Assembly (NCBI GenBank): GCA_902462065.1
Contig: CABQAK010000015.1
Location: 1 to 43,141 of the forward strand
Length of the DNA: 43,141 bases
Direction: 5' to 3'
Source: an uncultured Collinsella sp.
GTDB lineage: Bacteria; Actinomycetota; Coriobacteriia; Coriobacteriales; Coriobacteriaceae
Shown here: positions 32,711 to 40,025 of the stretch, in pieces
Position numbering within the stretch: the stretch's first letter is position 1
Layout of the letters: each line of letters opens with the position of its first letter
Translations under genes and position numbers: made by a program
The notes under the pieces: model-generated
Told to the model about the DNA's origin: nothing
Databases searched by the model: none
Seen by the model: the letters and a program-made list of their open reading frames with translations, nothing else

Positions 32711-33226
32711 ATGGAAGACAAGCATCTATATCGAGAGACGCAATGGGATGTATCGGCCGAGGAAAGCCGTGCGCACCATGGGTTGGTCGCGATTGGTTTT
32801 GCGGTGCTTGCCGTGCTGGTGATTGCCTTTTGTATTTGGACGTTCGGCGGTCGTGGCGGCGCCGCCTGGGAGTTTGAAGCCGACGAGGGCCTGCCGATTA
32901 TGACCATGAAAGTTTCTGGTGGCAACACGGTTGCCGCACCCGGCGACTATTGGTATCCGTGCGACGAGTTTGTGCAGCTGCAGCTGAGCGGCGGGTCTAT
33001 TCCTGGCGAGGAAATCGAACGCGTGACGTTTGATGCGGCAATCAAAACACTCACGGTGAAGCTCAAAGATCAAGGGGGCGTGCCCACGACCATGGATATC
33101 GCTCTGACGGAGTGGCGTCTGGAACCTCCGTCGGGCGTTACGGTATCCGACGTAGAGCACGTTAAGATTACCTACCAAGATGGCTCGACGAGCGAGATTG
33201 CAAAGGCCGATGGCTTGGCGGAGTAA
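32711..33226 (+). CDS. Unknown membrane-anchored protein
   Basis: I do not recognise this 171-aa protein. It has a short charged N-terminus (about 22 residues), one membrane segment (about 24-44, GLVAIGFAVLAVLVIAFCIWTFGG) and an extracellular part of about 120 residues that looks beta-rich and acidic. There is no lipobox or cell-wall anchor motif. GGGGAGGCG precedes ATG 32711. The frame stays open far upstream across thiC, but that part is antisense to a real gene. It is divergent from thiC and converges on yaaA. Confidence 0.8.
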   Translation: MEDKHLYRETQWDVSAEESRAHHGLVAIGFAVLAVLVIAFCIWTFGGRGGAAWEFEADEGLPIMTMKVSGGNTVAAPGDYWYPCDEFVQLQLSGGSIPGEEIERVTFDAAIKTLTVKLKDQGGVPTTMDIALTEWRLEPPSGVTVSDVEHVKITYQDGSTSEIAKADGLAE

Positions 33227-33249
33227 TGGGGTGTTTGGAAACGGCGGGC

Positions 33250-34059
33250 CTATTGTGCCTGCGCGTTCATGAAAACCAGGGTGTTTTTGTCTGAAAGCTC
33301 GGGGATGTGCCGATAGCCGATATTGAATGCGGTAAGTTCGCTTGCATCCTCGAGCTTGTTTTCTGCCATCCACCGCACCATGGAGCCGCGCGCCTTTTTG
33401 CTGGCGGTCGACTGTTGGATGGGCTTCCCGTTGCGGATACCCTCGCCAAAGAGGCACGTGACGGCTGTGGCGTCGCCCGCGAGGTGGGGCAGAACGGCTT
33501 TGGCATACTCTACGCTGGCGAGGTTGACGATCGTGGTGTTTGAACCTGCCGGGGCGATAACCCGCGCGAGCTTGTCGCTCCAAAACGCGTAGAGGTCTCG
33601 GGCATCGTCAACGGCGAGCTTCGCACCCATCTCCAGCCGATACGGTTCGACGGCATGAAAGGGGCGTACGCATCCGTAAAGGCCCGAGAGGATCCACAGA
33701 TGGTCTTGCAGCCATGCGAGCTGCGCGGCATCCATCACCTTGGGTGCCATGCTCTGGTATTGAATGCCGTGATAGGACATGACGGCGGGGGAGGTATTGC
33801 GGGCGATATCGGGATTGTCGAGGTCGCCGTTTTCCAAGATGGGCTCGAACTCATGCAGGGTGTTGAGGCAAGGCCCCAGCAGTTTGTCACTCACGTTCCA
33901 TAGCGCCTGCAGGCCGCCGCTGCCTTCATTTCGCTCAATATCTAGCAACGCGCGATGCAGTCGAGCCGTCTCGCGCGCAAAGGGCGGAATGCCCAGGACT
34001 TCAAAAGCATCTTGGGCCGAGCGCATCTGCTTGGCGGGCGAAATGATGACCTGCAGCAT
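33250..34059 (-). CDS. yaaA: Peroxide stress protein YaaA (DUF328)
   Basis: YaaA-family proteins lower free intracellular iron and protect DNA during peroxide stress, and the fold binds DNA. The 269-aa product begins MLQVIISPAKQMRS and carries the family blocks QALWNVSDKLLGPCLNTL, YHGIQYQSM, LSGLYGCVRPFHAVEPYRLEMG, FWSDKL, NLASVEYAKAV, and the C-terminal KKARGSMVRWMAENK. GAGGAGAG precedes the ATG. It lies 103 nt downstream of the M18 gene on the same strand, separated from it by a long hairpin. Confidence 0.94.
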   Translation of the reverse strand: MLQVIISPAKQMRSAQDAFEVLGIPPFARETARLHRALLDIERNEGSGGLQALWNVSDKLLGPCLNTLHEFEPILENGDLDNPDIARNTSPAVMSYHGIQYQSMAPKVMDAAQLAWLQDHLWILSGLYGCVRPFHAVEPYRLEMGAKLAVDDARDLYAFWSDKLARVIAPAGSNTTIVNLASVEYAKAVLPHLAGDATAVTCLFGEGIRNGKPIQQSTASKKARGSMVRWMAENKLEDASELTAFNIGYRHIPELSDKNTLVFMNAQAQ

Positions 34060-34081
34060 GGACTCTCCTCTGTCAAAAAGG

Positions 34082-34150
34082 AAGTTGCGGTGGAATACGG
34101 TCTGTTTTGGCCGTTTATAGGCCAGTTTAGTCCGTATTTCACCGCAAGTT
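34082..34150 (-). repeat. Long hairpin between the aminopeptidase gene and yaaA
   Basis: Arms of 19 nt (34082-34100 and 34132-34150, matching at 17 positions, with TTGCGGTG and AATACGG) enclose an inner TGGCC/GGCCA stem with a GTTTATA loop. On the - strand the hairpin is followed by TTCCTTTTTG, so it can act as the terminator of the aminopeptidase gene. It is much longer than the other terminators here and may be a copy of a repeated element. Confidence 0.65.
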
Positions 34151-34162
34151 ATGAAGGGCTGG

Positions 34163-35560
34163 TTAGGCGCGCTCGAGGAAGGCCTTGTAGCCGCGGTAGG
34201 CCTCGTAGATATCGGCCTTGTTGGCGACCTCCCATAGGGCGTGCATGGACAGAACGGCAACGCCGGAGTCGATGACATTCATGCCGTACTTGGCCATGAT
34301 GTAGGCGATGGTGCCGCCGCCACCTGCGTTGACGCGGCCGAGCTCACAGGTCTGGAAATCCACGCCTGCCTTGTCCATGATGTCGCGGACGAGGGCCACA
34401 TACTCGGCATCGGCGTCGTTGGAGCCGCCCTTGCCGCGGCTGCCCGTGTACTTGTTAAAGCACAGGCCGCGACCCATAAAGGCGGCGTTCTTGGTCTCGA
34501 ACTTGGCGGCATAGCCCGGGTCGAAGCCGGCGGACACGTCAGAGGAGAGCATGCGGCTGCGGGCGAGCGCGCGGCGCAGGGCCAGCGGGCTACCCTCGCC
34601 GGCGAGCGTCATGATCTCGGCGACGGTGTTCTCGAAGAAGCGGCTCGTCATGCCGGTGGCACCCACGGAACCGATCTCCTCTTTGTCGACGATGAGCGTG
34701 ATGCTCGTGCGCTCGACATTGGCCACATTGATCTGGGCGAGCATGGAGGGGTAAGCGCAGACGCGGTCGTCGTGACCATAGCCCAGAATCATGGAACGGT
34801 CGAGGCCCATGTCGCGGGCGGGGCCGGCGGGCACGACCTCGATCTCGGCGGAGAGGAAGTCCTCCTCCTCGACGCCGTACTGCTCCTTGAGGATGTCCAG
34901 GAACATCTGCTTGACGGGCTCCTTGGGGGCGTCCTTGTCGTCCTCATCGAACTTGACGGGACGGCCGCCCACGATCACGTCGAGGATCTCGGCGTCGACG
35001 GCGTCCTTGGCGGGCTTGGACATCTGCTCGCTCGAGAGGTGAATCAGCAGGTCGGAGATGGTAAAGACCGGGTCGTCGGCCTTGTCGCCGATGTTGATGT
35101 CGACGGTGGTGCCGTCCTTTTTGCAGATGACGCCTACGAGCGCGAGCGGGGAAGCGACCCAGTGATAGCTCTTGACGCCGCCATAGTAGTGCGTGTCGAG
35201 GTAGGCCATGTCGCCGGCCTCGAAGGCGGGGTTCTGCTTAAGGTCCAGGCGCGGCGAGTCCACGTGGGCGCCCAGGATGTTAAAGCCCTGCTCGAGCGGG
35301 GCGGTGCCCAGGTTGACGAGCATAAGGTCCTTGCCGTGATTGGCGGCGTACACCTTGTCGCCTGCCTTGAGCTCGCGGCCTTCGGCGATTACGGTCTCCA
35401 GGTCGACGTATCCCGCCTCCTCGGCCATCTTGATGCCGGCCTTGACGCACAGGCGCTCGGTCTTGTTCTCACTCAAAAACTGCTTATAGCCGCGGCAAAG
35501 CTCCTCGAGCTCCTCGATTTGCTGTGGCGTGTACTTTTTCCATGCGCAGGGACGCTCCAT
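34163..35560 (-). CDS. M18 family aminopeptidase
   Basis: M18 enzymes are dodecameric zinc aminopeptidases that release acidic or neutral N-terminal residues in the cytoplasm. The 465-aa product has the metal-ligand block GAHVDSPRLDL (His99, Asp101), DKEEIGSVGATG with the catalytic glutamate, RSMILGYGHDDRVCAYPS, and the final metal histidine in SGVAVLSMHALWEVANKAD. It is closest to the bacterial aminopeptidase 1 subgroup of the family. ATG 35560 follows AAAGGAGCC. The frame stays open further upstream but that stretch is antisense to polA and has no ribosome site. Confidence 0.93.
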   Translation of the reverse strand: MERPCAWKKYTPQQIEELEELCRGYKQFLSENKTERLCVKAGIKMAEEAGYVDLETVIAEGRELKAGDKVYAANHGKDLMLVNLGTAPLEQGFNILGAHVDSPRLDLKQNPAFEAGDMAYLDTHYYGGVKSYHWVASPLALVGVICKKDGTTVDINIGDKADDPVFTISDLLIHLSSEQMSKPAKDAVDAEILDVIVGGRPVKFDEDDKDAPKEPVKQMFLDILKEQYGVEEEDFLSAEIEVVPAGPARDMGLDRSMILGYGHDDRVCAYPSMLAQINVANVERTSITLIVDKEEIGSVGATGMTSRFFENTVAEIMTLAGEGSPLALRRALARSRMLSSDVSAGFDPGYAAKFETKNAAFMGRGLCFNKYTGSRGKGGSNDADAEYVALVRDIMDKAGVDFQTCELGRVNAGGGGTIAYIMAKYGMNVIDSGVAVLSMHALWEVANKADIYEAYRGYKAFLERA

Positions 35561-35678
35561 GACGCAGGCTCCTTTCGGATCGATCGTGCTGGTTGATGCA
35601 CCGTGAGCCATCGTATCACGCGCGGGCTCACGGTGGCGGGGGAGCTTGATGTGAGGTGGCCGCGGGGCGGGGAGCGTG

Positions 35679-35684
35679 TAAACT
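35679..35684 (+). promoter_or_regulatory. Candidate -10 element before polA
   Basis: TAAACT followed by GG lies 42 nt before the polA ATG, after a G-rich stretch. No -35 is seen. Confidence 0.25.
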
Positions 35685-35726
35685 GGAGTGAGCAAACCGT
35701 GCCCAGCCCAAAGCGAGGTATTCAAT

Positions 35727-38474
35727 ATGTCTGACAAGCGCCGTACCTTTGCTGTCATCGACGGCAACTCGCTCATGCATCGCGCCTTCCATGCCGTGCC
35801 GCCGACCATGAACGCGCCGGACGGTCGCCCCACCAACGCGATCTTCGGCTTCCTGAACATGTTTCTCAAGATGATCGATGCCTTTAACCCCGACGGCGTG
35901 GTCGTGGCGTTTGATAAGGGCAAGCCGCGCGTGCGCATGGAGATGCTGCCGCAGTATAAGGCGCAGCGCCCGCCCATGGACCCCGATCTGCATGCGCAGT
36001 TCCCTATGATCAAGGAGCTGCTCGTCGCACTCAACGTGCCGATTCTGCAGTCTGAGGGCTGGGAAGGCGACGATATCCTGGGAACCATGGCGCGCCTGGG
36101 TGAGGAGGCCGGCTGCGACATGCTGCTGGTGACCGGTGATCGCGATATGTATCAGCTCGTGACCGAGCACGTCAACGTGGTCTCGACCCGCAAGGGCCTG
36201 TCCGACGTGGCGATCATGACGCCCGAGAGCGTGGATGACCTGTATCACGGCATTACGCCGGCGCTCGTGCCCGATTTTTACGGTCTAAAGGGCGATACGT
36301 CGGACAACATTCCCGGCGTACCGGGCATCGGCCCCAAAAAGGCGAGCGCGCTCATCGCACAGTACGGCAGCTTGGACGAGGTCATCGCGCATGCCGACGA
36401 GGTCAAGGGCAAGATGGGCGAGAACCTGCGTGCGCACATCGACGATGCGCTGCTGAGCCGCAAGGTCGCAACCATTCGCACCGATGCGCCCGTCGAGCTC
36501 GATTTTGAGGCGACGTCCTTCCCGGCGTTTTCTGCCGACGAAGTGTCCGCGGCGCTGGGCACGCTTGGTATCACCGCCATGCAGAACCGTTTCTTGGCGC
36601 TGATCGGCGGCGAGGGTGGCGCTGCTGCCTCCAGTGTGTTTGAGATACCTGCGATGGTCCGCGCAGCCGCCGGCGATGCTGACGCGCTTGGTGCCGTTGC
36701 GGCTGAGGTCTCCCGCGCGATTGATGCCGGCGAGTGGGTCGCCGCCGTGGTGGACGATGACAAGGAAGAGGGCGCGCTCTTTGGACTGACGCGTACGCTG
36801 TGGTTGGCGACGTCCAAGGGCCTCTTCGCGCTCGAGGAGGGCGACAGCTGCGCGGCGGCTGAGGTTGAGGGCTTCAACTTCGTCCACGGCGTGATTGCTG
36901 GCGTGCTCGCGCGTCTGTTTATGGAGGGTCGCGTGGCGAGTCCGGATATGAAGGTGCTGTTGCACGAGCTTTCGCCCATCGATTCTTCTGAGCCCGAGCT
37001 CATGGATCCGCTCGCTGCCGATTCCACGCGTATCTTCGATACCGTGGTCGCTGCCTATCTGCTGGATTCCGATCGCTCCGAGTTCGATGAGGCATATCTT
37101 GCCGATACCTATCTGCAGATGGCGCTGCCTGCGGCGCGCGGTGCAGGGGGTGCCGGTGAGGACGCTCCGGCGTCCGCCGCTCGCACGGCGGCCTTGACGC
37201 TGGCGCTGGTCGCACCGCTGCGCGACCGCATGGCCCGCGAGAACGCCGCCAACGTGTTCGATGGCATCGAGATGCCGCTCGTGCCGGTGCTTGCCAAGAT
37301 GGAGCGCGCTGGCATGCTCGTGGACCCCGATCGCCTGCGCAGTCTGTCCGAGGGCCTGGCGACCCAGATTACCGAGGTTGAGCGCAGTATTCGCGACCTG
37401 GCGGGTGACGAGACCTTTAATATTGGCAGTCCCATGCAGCTGTCGCACGTGCTCTTTGATGTGATGGGGCTTCCGACCAAGGGCCTCAAGAAGACTAAGC
37501 GCGGCTATTATTCGACCAACGCCAAGGTGCTGAGCGACCTTGCGCGTGACCACGAAATCGTGCGTCTGATCTTGGACTGGCGTGAGAAGTCTAAGATCAA
37601 GTCCACCTATCTGGACACGCTGGGCCCGCTACGCCGTGGTGACGGTCGCGTACACACTACGTACAACCAGACCATCACGGCAACGGGGCGTCTGTCCTCG
37701 AGCGACCCGAACCTGCAGAACATCCCGACGCGCTCGGAGCTGGGTCGTACCGTCAAGACGGCGTTTTCGGCAGGCGAGGGAAGCGTCTTTTTGGCGGTGG
37801 ACTACTCGCAGATCGAGCTGCGTCTGCTGGCGCATCTCTCGGGTGACGAGCACTTGGTGCGCGCCTTTAACGAGGGCGAGGACTTCCACGCCGAGACGGC
37901 GGCGCGCGTATTTGGTGTGCCGGTGTCCGAGGTAACGCCCGACTTGCGCAGTCGCGCCAAGGCCGTGAACTTTGGCATCGTTTACGGTCAGCAGGCCTAT
38001 GGCCTGTCGCAGTCGCTGCATATCTCGATGGCCGAGGCGCGCGACATGATCGACCGCTACTACGAGGCCTACCCAGGCGTGCGCACGTTCCTCGACAACG
38101 TGGTGGCACGTGCCAAGCAGACGGGCTACGCCGAGACCATGTACGGCCGCCGTCGTCATATTCCGGAGCTCAAGGCCAAAAACCCGCAACTCCGCGGCTT
38201 TGGCGAGCGCACGGCCATGAACCATCCCATGCAGGGAACCGCCGCCGACATCATCAAGATCGCGATGGCCCGCGTAAGCCGCCGCCTGGAAGAAGAGGGC
38301 TTTGCCGCCCACATGATCTTGCAGGTACACGACGAACTGGACTTTGAGTGCCCCATCGACGAAGTCGAGCGCCTAACCACCATGGTCCGCGACGTCATGG
38401 AACACGTAGTAGACCTCCGTGTCCCCCTAATCGCCGAAGCCAGCACCGGCATAACCTGGGCCGACGCCAAATAG
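35727..38474 (+). CDS. polA: DNA polymerase I
   Basis: Pol I processes Okazaki fragments and fills repair gaps. The 915-aa protein has an N-terminal 5' nuclease domain (about 1-290: FAVIDGNSLMHRAF, VTGDRDMYQLV, GLKGDTSDNIPGVPGIGPKKAS), a central domain (about 300-510) that lacks a recognisable Asp-x-Glu of the proofreading site, and the polymerase domain with motif A DYSQIELRLL (from Asp692), motif B region RSRAKAVNFGIVYG, and motif C HDELDFE (His868, Asp869). It probably lacks 3'-5' proofreading. The last 40 codons or so prefer A- and C-ending codons (CTA, GTA, ATA), unlike the rest. ATG 35727 has GAGG upstream. Confidence 0.97.
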   Translation: MSDKRRTFAVIDGNSLMHRAFHAVPPTMNAPDGRPTNAIFGFLNMFLKMIDAFNPDGVVVAFDKGKPRVRMEMLPQYKAQRPPMDPDLHAQFPMIKELLVALNVPILQSEGWEGDDILGTMARLGEEAGCDMLLVTGDRDMYQLVTEHVNVVSTRKGLSDVAIMTPESVDDLYHGITPALVPDFYGLKGDTSDNIPGVPGIGPKKASALIAQYGSLDEVIAHADEVKGKMGENLRAHIDDALLSRKVATIRTDAPVELDFEATSFPAFSADEVSAALGTLGITAMQNRFLALIGGEGGAAASSVFEIPAMVRAAAGDADALGAVAAEVSRAIDAGEWVAAVVDDDKEEGALFGLTRTLWLATSKGLFALEEGDSCAAAEVEGFNFVHGVIAGVLARLFMEGRVASPDMKVLLHELSPIDSSEPELMDPLAADSTRIFDTVVAAYLLDSDRSEFDEAYLADTYLQMALPAARGAGGAGEDAPASAARTAALTLALVAPLRDRMARENAANVFDGIEMPLVPVLAKMERAGMLVDPDRLRSLSEGLATQITEVERSIRDLAGDETFNIGSPMQLSHVLFDVMGLPTKGLKKTKRGYYSTNAKVLSDLARDHEIVRLILDWREKSKIKSTYLDTLGPLRRGDGRVHTTYNQTITATGRLSSSDPNLQNIPTRSELGRTVKTAFSAGEGSVFLAVDYSQIELRLLAHLSGDEHLVRAFNEGEDFHAETAARVFGVPVSEVTPDLRSRAKAVNFGIVYGQQAYGLSQSLHISMAEARDMIDRYYEAYPGVRTFLDNVVARAKQTGYAETMYGRRRHIPELKAKNPQLRGFGERTAMNHPMQGTAADIIKIAMARVSRRLEEEGFAAHMILQVHDELDFECPIDEVERLTTMVRDVMEHVVDLRVPLIAEASTGITWADAK

Positions 38475-38508
38475 GGAAGTGCCCACAACCCTAAAGTAAC
38501 CAAACCAG

Positions 38509-38540
38509 AAGGGGGCTCCTTGCCAACAAGGAGCCCCCTT
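38509..38540. terminator. Bidirectional terminator between polA and the HAD gene
   Basis: A perfect 14-bp stem (AAGGGGGCTCCTTG / CAAGGAGCCCCCTT) with a CCAA loop lies 34 nt after the polA stop. The flanking T-runs are short on both strands, but the stem is very stable. Confidence 0.8.
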
Positions 38541-38643
38541 CATTCCAAAAAACCAGCCAAGTATCTAGGCGCCAAGACGCCACCCAGACGGCGAGCAAGT
38601 CACCCAAGGACCCGCCTCGCCCGGCCAGGTCCGACGAGCCACG

Positions 38644-39471
38644 TTAACGAGCCGCCAAGATGGCGTCGATGAGCGTCAGTACGCCCCCGTCGTTGTTGCT
38701 CGGAATGCGCCACTTGGCATGCGCGTTCATGTGCTCTTCGGCATTGTCCACGATAAAGCTGTGACCGACGCGCTCCAGCATGGGGATGTCGTTGTAGGTA
38801 TCACCCACGGCGGCAGCATCGGCAATATCGATGCCCAGGTGCTCGCACAGGTGCGCGACGCCGGCGCCCTTGTCGACGCCCAGGTTCATAAAGTCGATCC
38901 ACTCGCGCCCGGCGTTGGTGACGTAGAGCTTGTCCGAGAACTCGGGGCTATAGGTCTCGCGGAAAGCGGGCTCGGCGTCGTAGCCGGGGAAGAAGACCGA
39001 AATCTTGTTGGACTCGAAATCAATGCCCTCAAAGCTGTCGACGTAGTTGATTGTGTTGTAGTAGACGCTGATCTCGTCGTGGTATTGATGGTCGCGGGCA
39101 AGCACGTAGAACTCGTCGAAGCAGCACAGGACGGGGACAGCGCGAGGATCCTCCGAGGCACGGCTCAAGACCTGCTGATACAGCTCCACGTCAATATTGC
39201 TCTTATAGATATAGCTACCGCGATAGATCACGCACGCTCCGTTGTCGGGACAAAAAGCGAGGCGGTTCTTAATGCCCTTGAACATTTCCTCGAGCTTGGG
39301 GGCGGGACGTCCGCTGGCGGGGCAGAATACGATGCCTGCGTCGGCGAGCTTGTCCAGACGCTCGTCGAGACCCTGGGGCAGTACGCGCTCGTCGGTCAGC
39401 AGCGTCTTGTCCATATCGACGGCGAGAATCTTAATGTTGCCGATGTTGGCGTCCGATTCGTAAGTTTGCAT
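38644..39471 (-). CDS. HAD superfamily phosphatase, Cof/IIB type
   Basis: Cof-type HAD hydrolases dephosphorylate sugar phosphates, nucleotides or flavin precursors; the substrate is not predictable. The 275-aa product has motif I DMDKTLL (Asp19 nucleophile, Asp21), motif II in FCPASGRP, a type-IIB cap (about 85-190), motif III lysine in LGVDKGAGV and motif IV AVGDTYNDIPML. The N-terminal 12 residues before the core are extra. GAAAGG lies upstream of ATG 39471. It is divergent from the argG leader region. Confidence 0.93.
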   Translation of the reverse strand: MQTYESDANIGNIKILAVDMDKTLLTDERVLPQGLDERLDKLADAGIVFCPASGRPAPKLEEMFKGIKNRLAFCPDNGACVIYRGSYIYKSNIDVELYQQVLSRASEDPRAVPVLCCFDEFYVLARDHQYHDEISVYYNTINYVDSFEGIDFESNKISVFFPGYDAEPAFRETYSPEFSDKLYVTNAGREWIDFMNLGVDKGAGVAHLCEHLGIDIADAAAVGDTYNDIPMLERVGHSFIVDNAEEHMNAHAKWRIPSNNDGGVLTLIDAILAAR

Positions 39472-39548
39472 AAAAATGCGCCTTTCGTTTCGAGATTGTT
39501 TCAGACGTTATAACCATCAACTAGTAGTCGAGCGTATTTTCGCAGGAA

Positions 39549-39566
39549 TGGTGCGTATTTGCACCA
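39549..39566. promoter_or_regulatory. Short palindrome in the HAD-argG divergent region
   Basis: TGGTGC-GTATTT-GCACCA is a perfect 6-bp inverted repeat with a 6-bp centre. It has the size of a dimeric regulator site, but I cannot assign a regulator. Confidence 0.3.
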
Positions 39567-39614
39567 CGCTTCACAAAGTAATGAAAAAACTTTTCAGAAA
39601 TTTGAATTTGTCGC

Positions 39615-39642
39615 TTGTGCTGCGGGCACTTTAGCGTAATAT
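39615..39642 (+). promoter_or_regulatory. Candidate promoter for the arginine leader and argG
   Basis: TTGTGC (39615-39620) and TAATAT (39637-39642) are 16 bp apart. A start near 39650 would give a leader of about 375 nt before argG, containing the small arginine-rich frame. Two CCGTTTAC direct repeats lie 21 bp apart downstream (39675 and 39696). No convincing ArgR box (TGAAT-N6-ATTCA type) was found, only a TGAAT half. Confidence 0.4.
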
Positions 39643-39745
39643 AGCGACCATCGAAAACGGAGACGGAAAAACAACCGTTTACCGAGTAAAAGGTACCGTT
39701 TACGATATTTGAATTGCGCCCGGCGATACGTGAAAGGAGAGGCAG

Positions 39746-39820
39746 ATGCAGTTCGTAAAGATCATCACCACTGCAGACAATGCCATCCGACGCCAGCGCG
39801 CAATTTCCCGACGACGATAA
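39746..39820 (+). CDS. Arginine-rich leader peptide upstream of argG (24 aa)
   Basis: A 24-codon frame starts at ATG 39746 behind a strong ribosome site (AAAGGAGAGG, 39733-39742). After MQFVKIITTADNA it ends IRRQRAISRRR, with six arginines in the last eleven residues and three consecutive CGA codons just before TAA. It has no value as a folded protein, and its position 205 nt ahead of argG is that of an attenuation leader: ribosomes short of charged tRNA-Arg would stall here. Downstream RNA can form mutually exclusive pairings (39828-39861, 39851-39872, 39867 with 39968). A classical terminator with a T-run was not seen. Confidence 0.7.
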   Translation: MQFVKIITTADNAIRRQRAISRRR

Positions 39821-40025
39821 CAATCGTCTCTGTCCGCATGGGGCGCAATGCCTCAACAGAGTCATTTTGAGGTCGTTGGGTTTAAGCACGACATAGCCGC
39901 ATGTTTCTAGGGCATGCCTGTGATGCATTCTGCTGAATAACCTGATATTGCACGGTTTTTGACCTCAAGGTGACTTGCAACTGACCGATGTTCTAACTAG
40001 CTACCAAGGGCGAAAGGAAACAGCC
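39821..40025 (+). promoter_or_regulatory. Probable attenuator region of argG
   Basis: Three pairings compete. CTCTGT (39828-39833) pairs with ACAGAG (39856-39861). CCTCAA (39851-39856) pairs with TTGAGG (39867-39872). TTGAGGTC (39867-39874) pairs with GACCTCAA (39961-39968). A TTTTT run lies at 39956-39960, just before the last arm. The segment otherwise has no reading frame, and it ends with the argG ribosome site GAAAGGA. Confidence 0.5.

Noticed and set aside
35561..36121. N-terminal extension of the M18 aminopeptidase across polA
   Set aside because: It is antisense to the polA 5' nuclease domain. The family length and the ribosome site both support the start at 35560.
39521..39928. 135-codon open frame on the - strand across the argG leader
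   Set aside because: It is antisense to the arginine leader, has no ribosome site or recognisable domain, and its codon choice does not fit the neighbours.
39821..40025. T-box riboswitch before argG
   Set aside because: No T-box sequence (GGGTGG core) or specifier-loop architecture was found, and the arginine-rich coding frame explains the region better.
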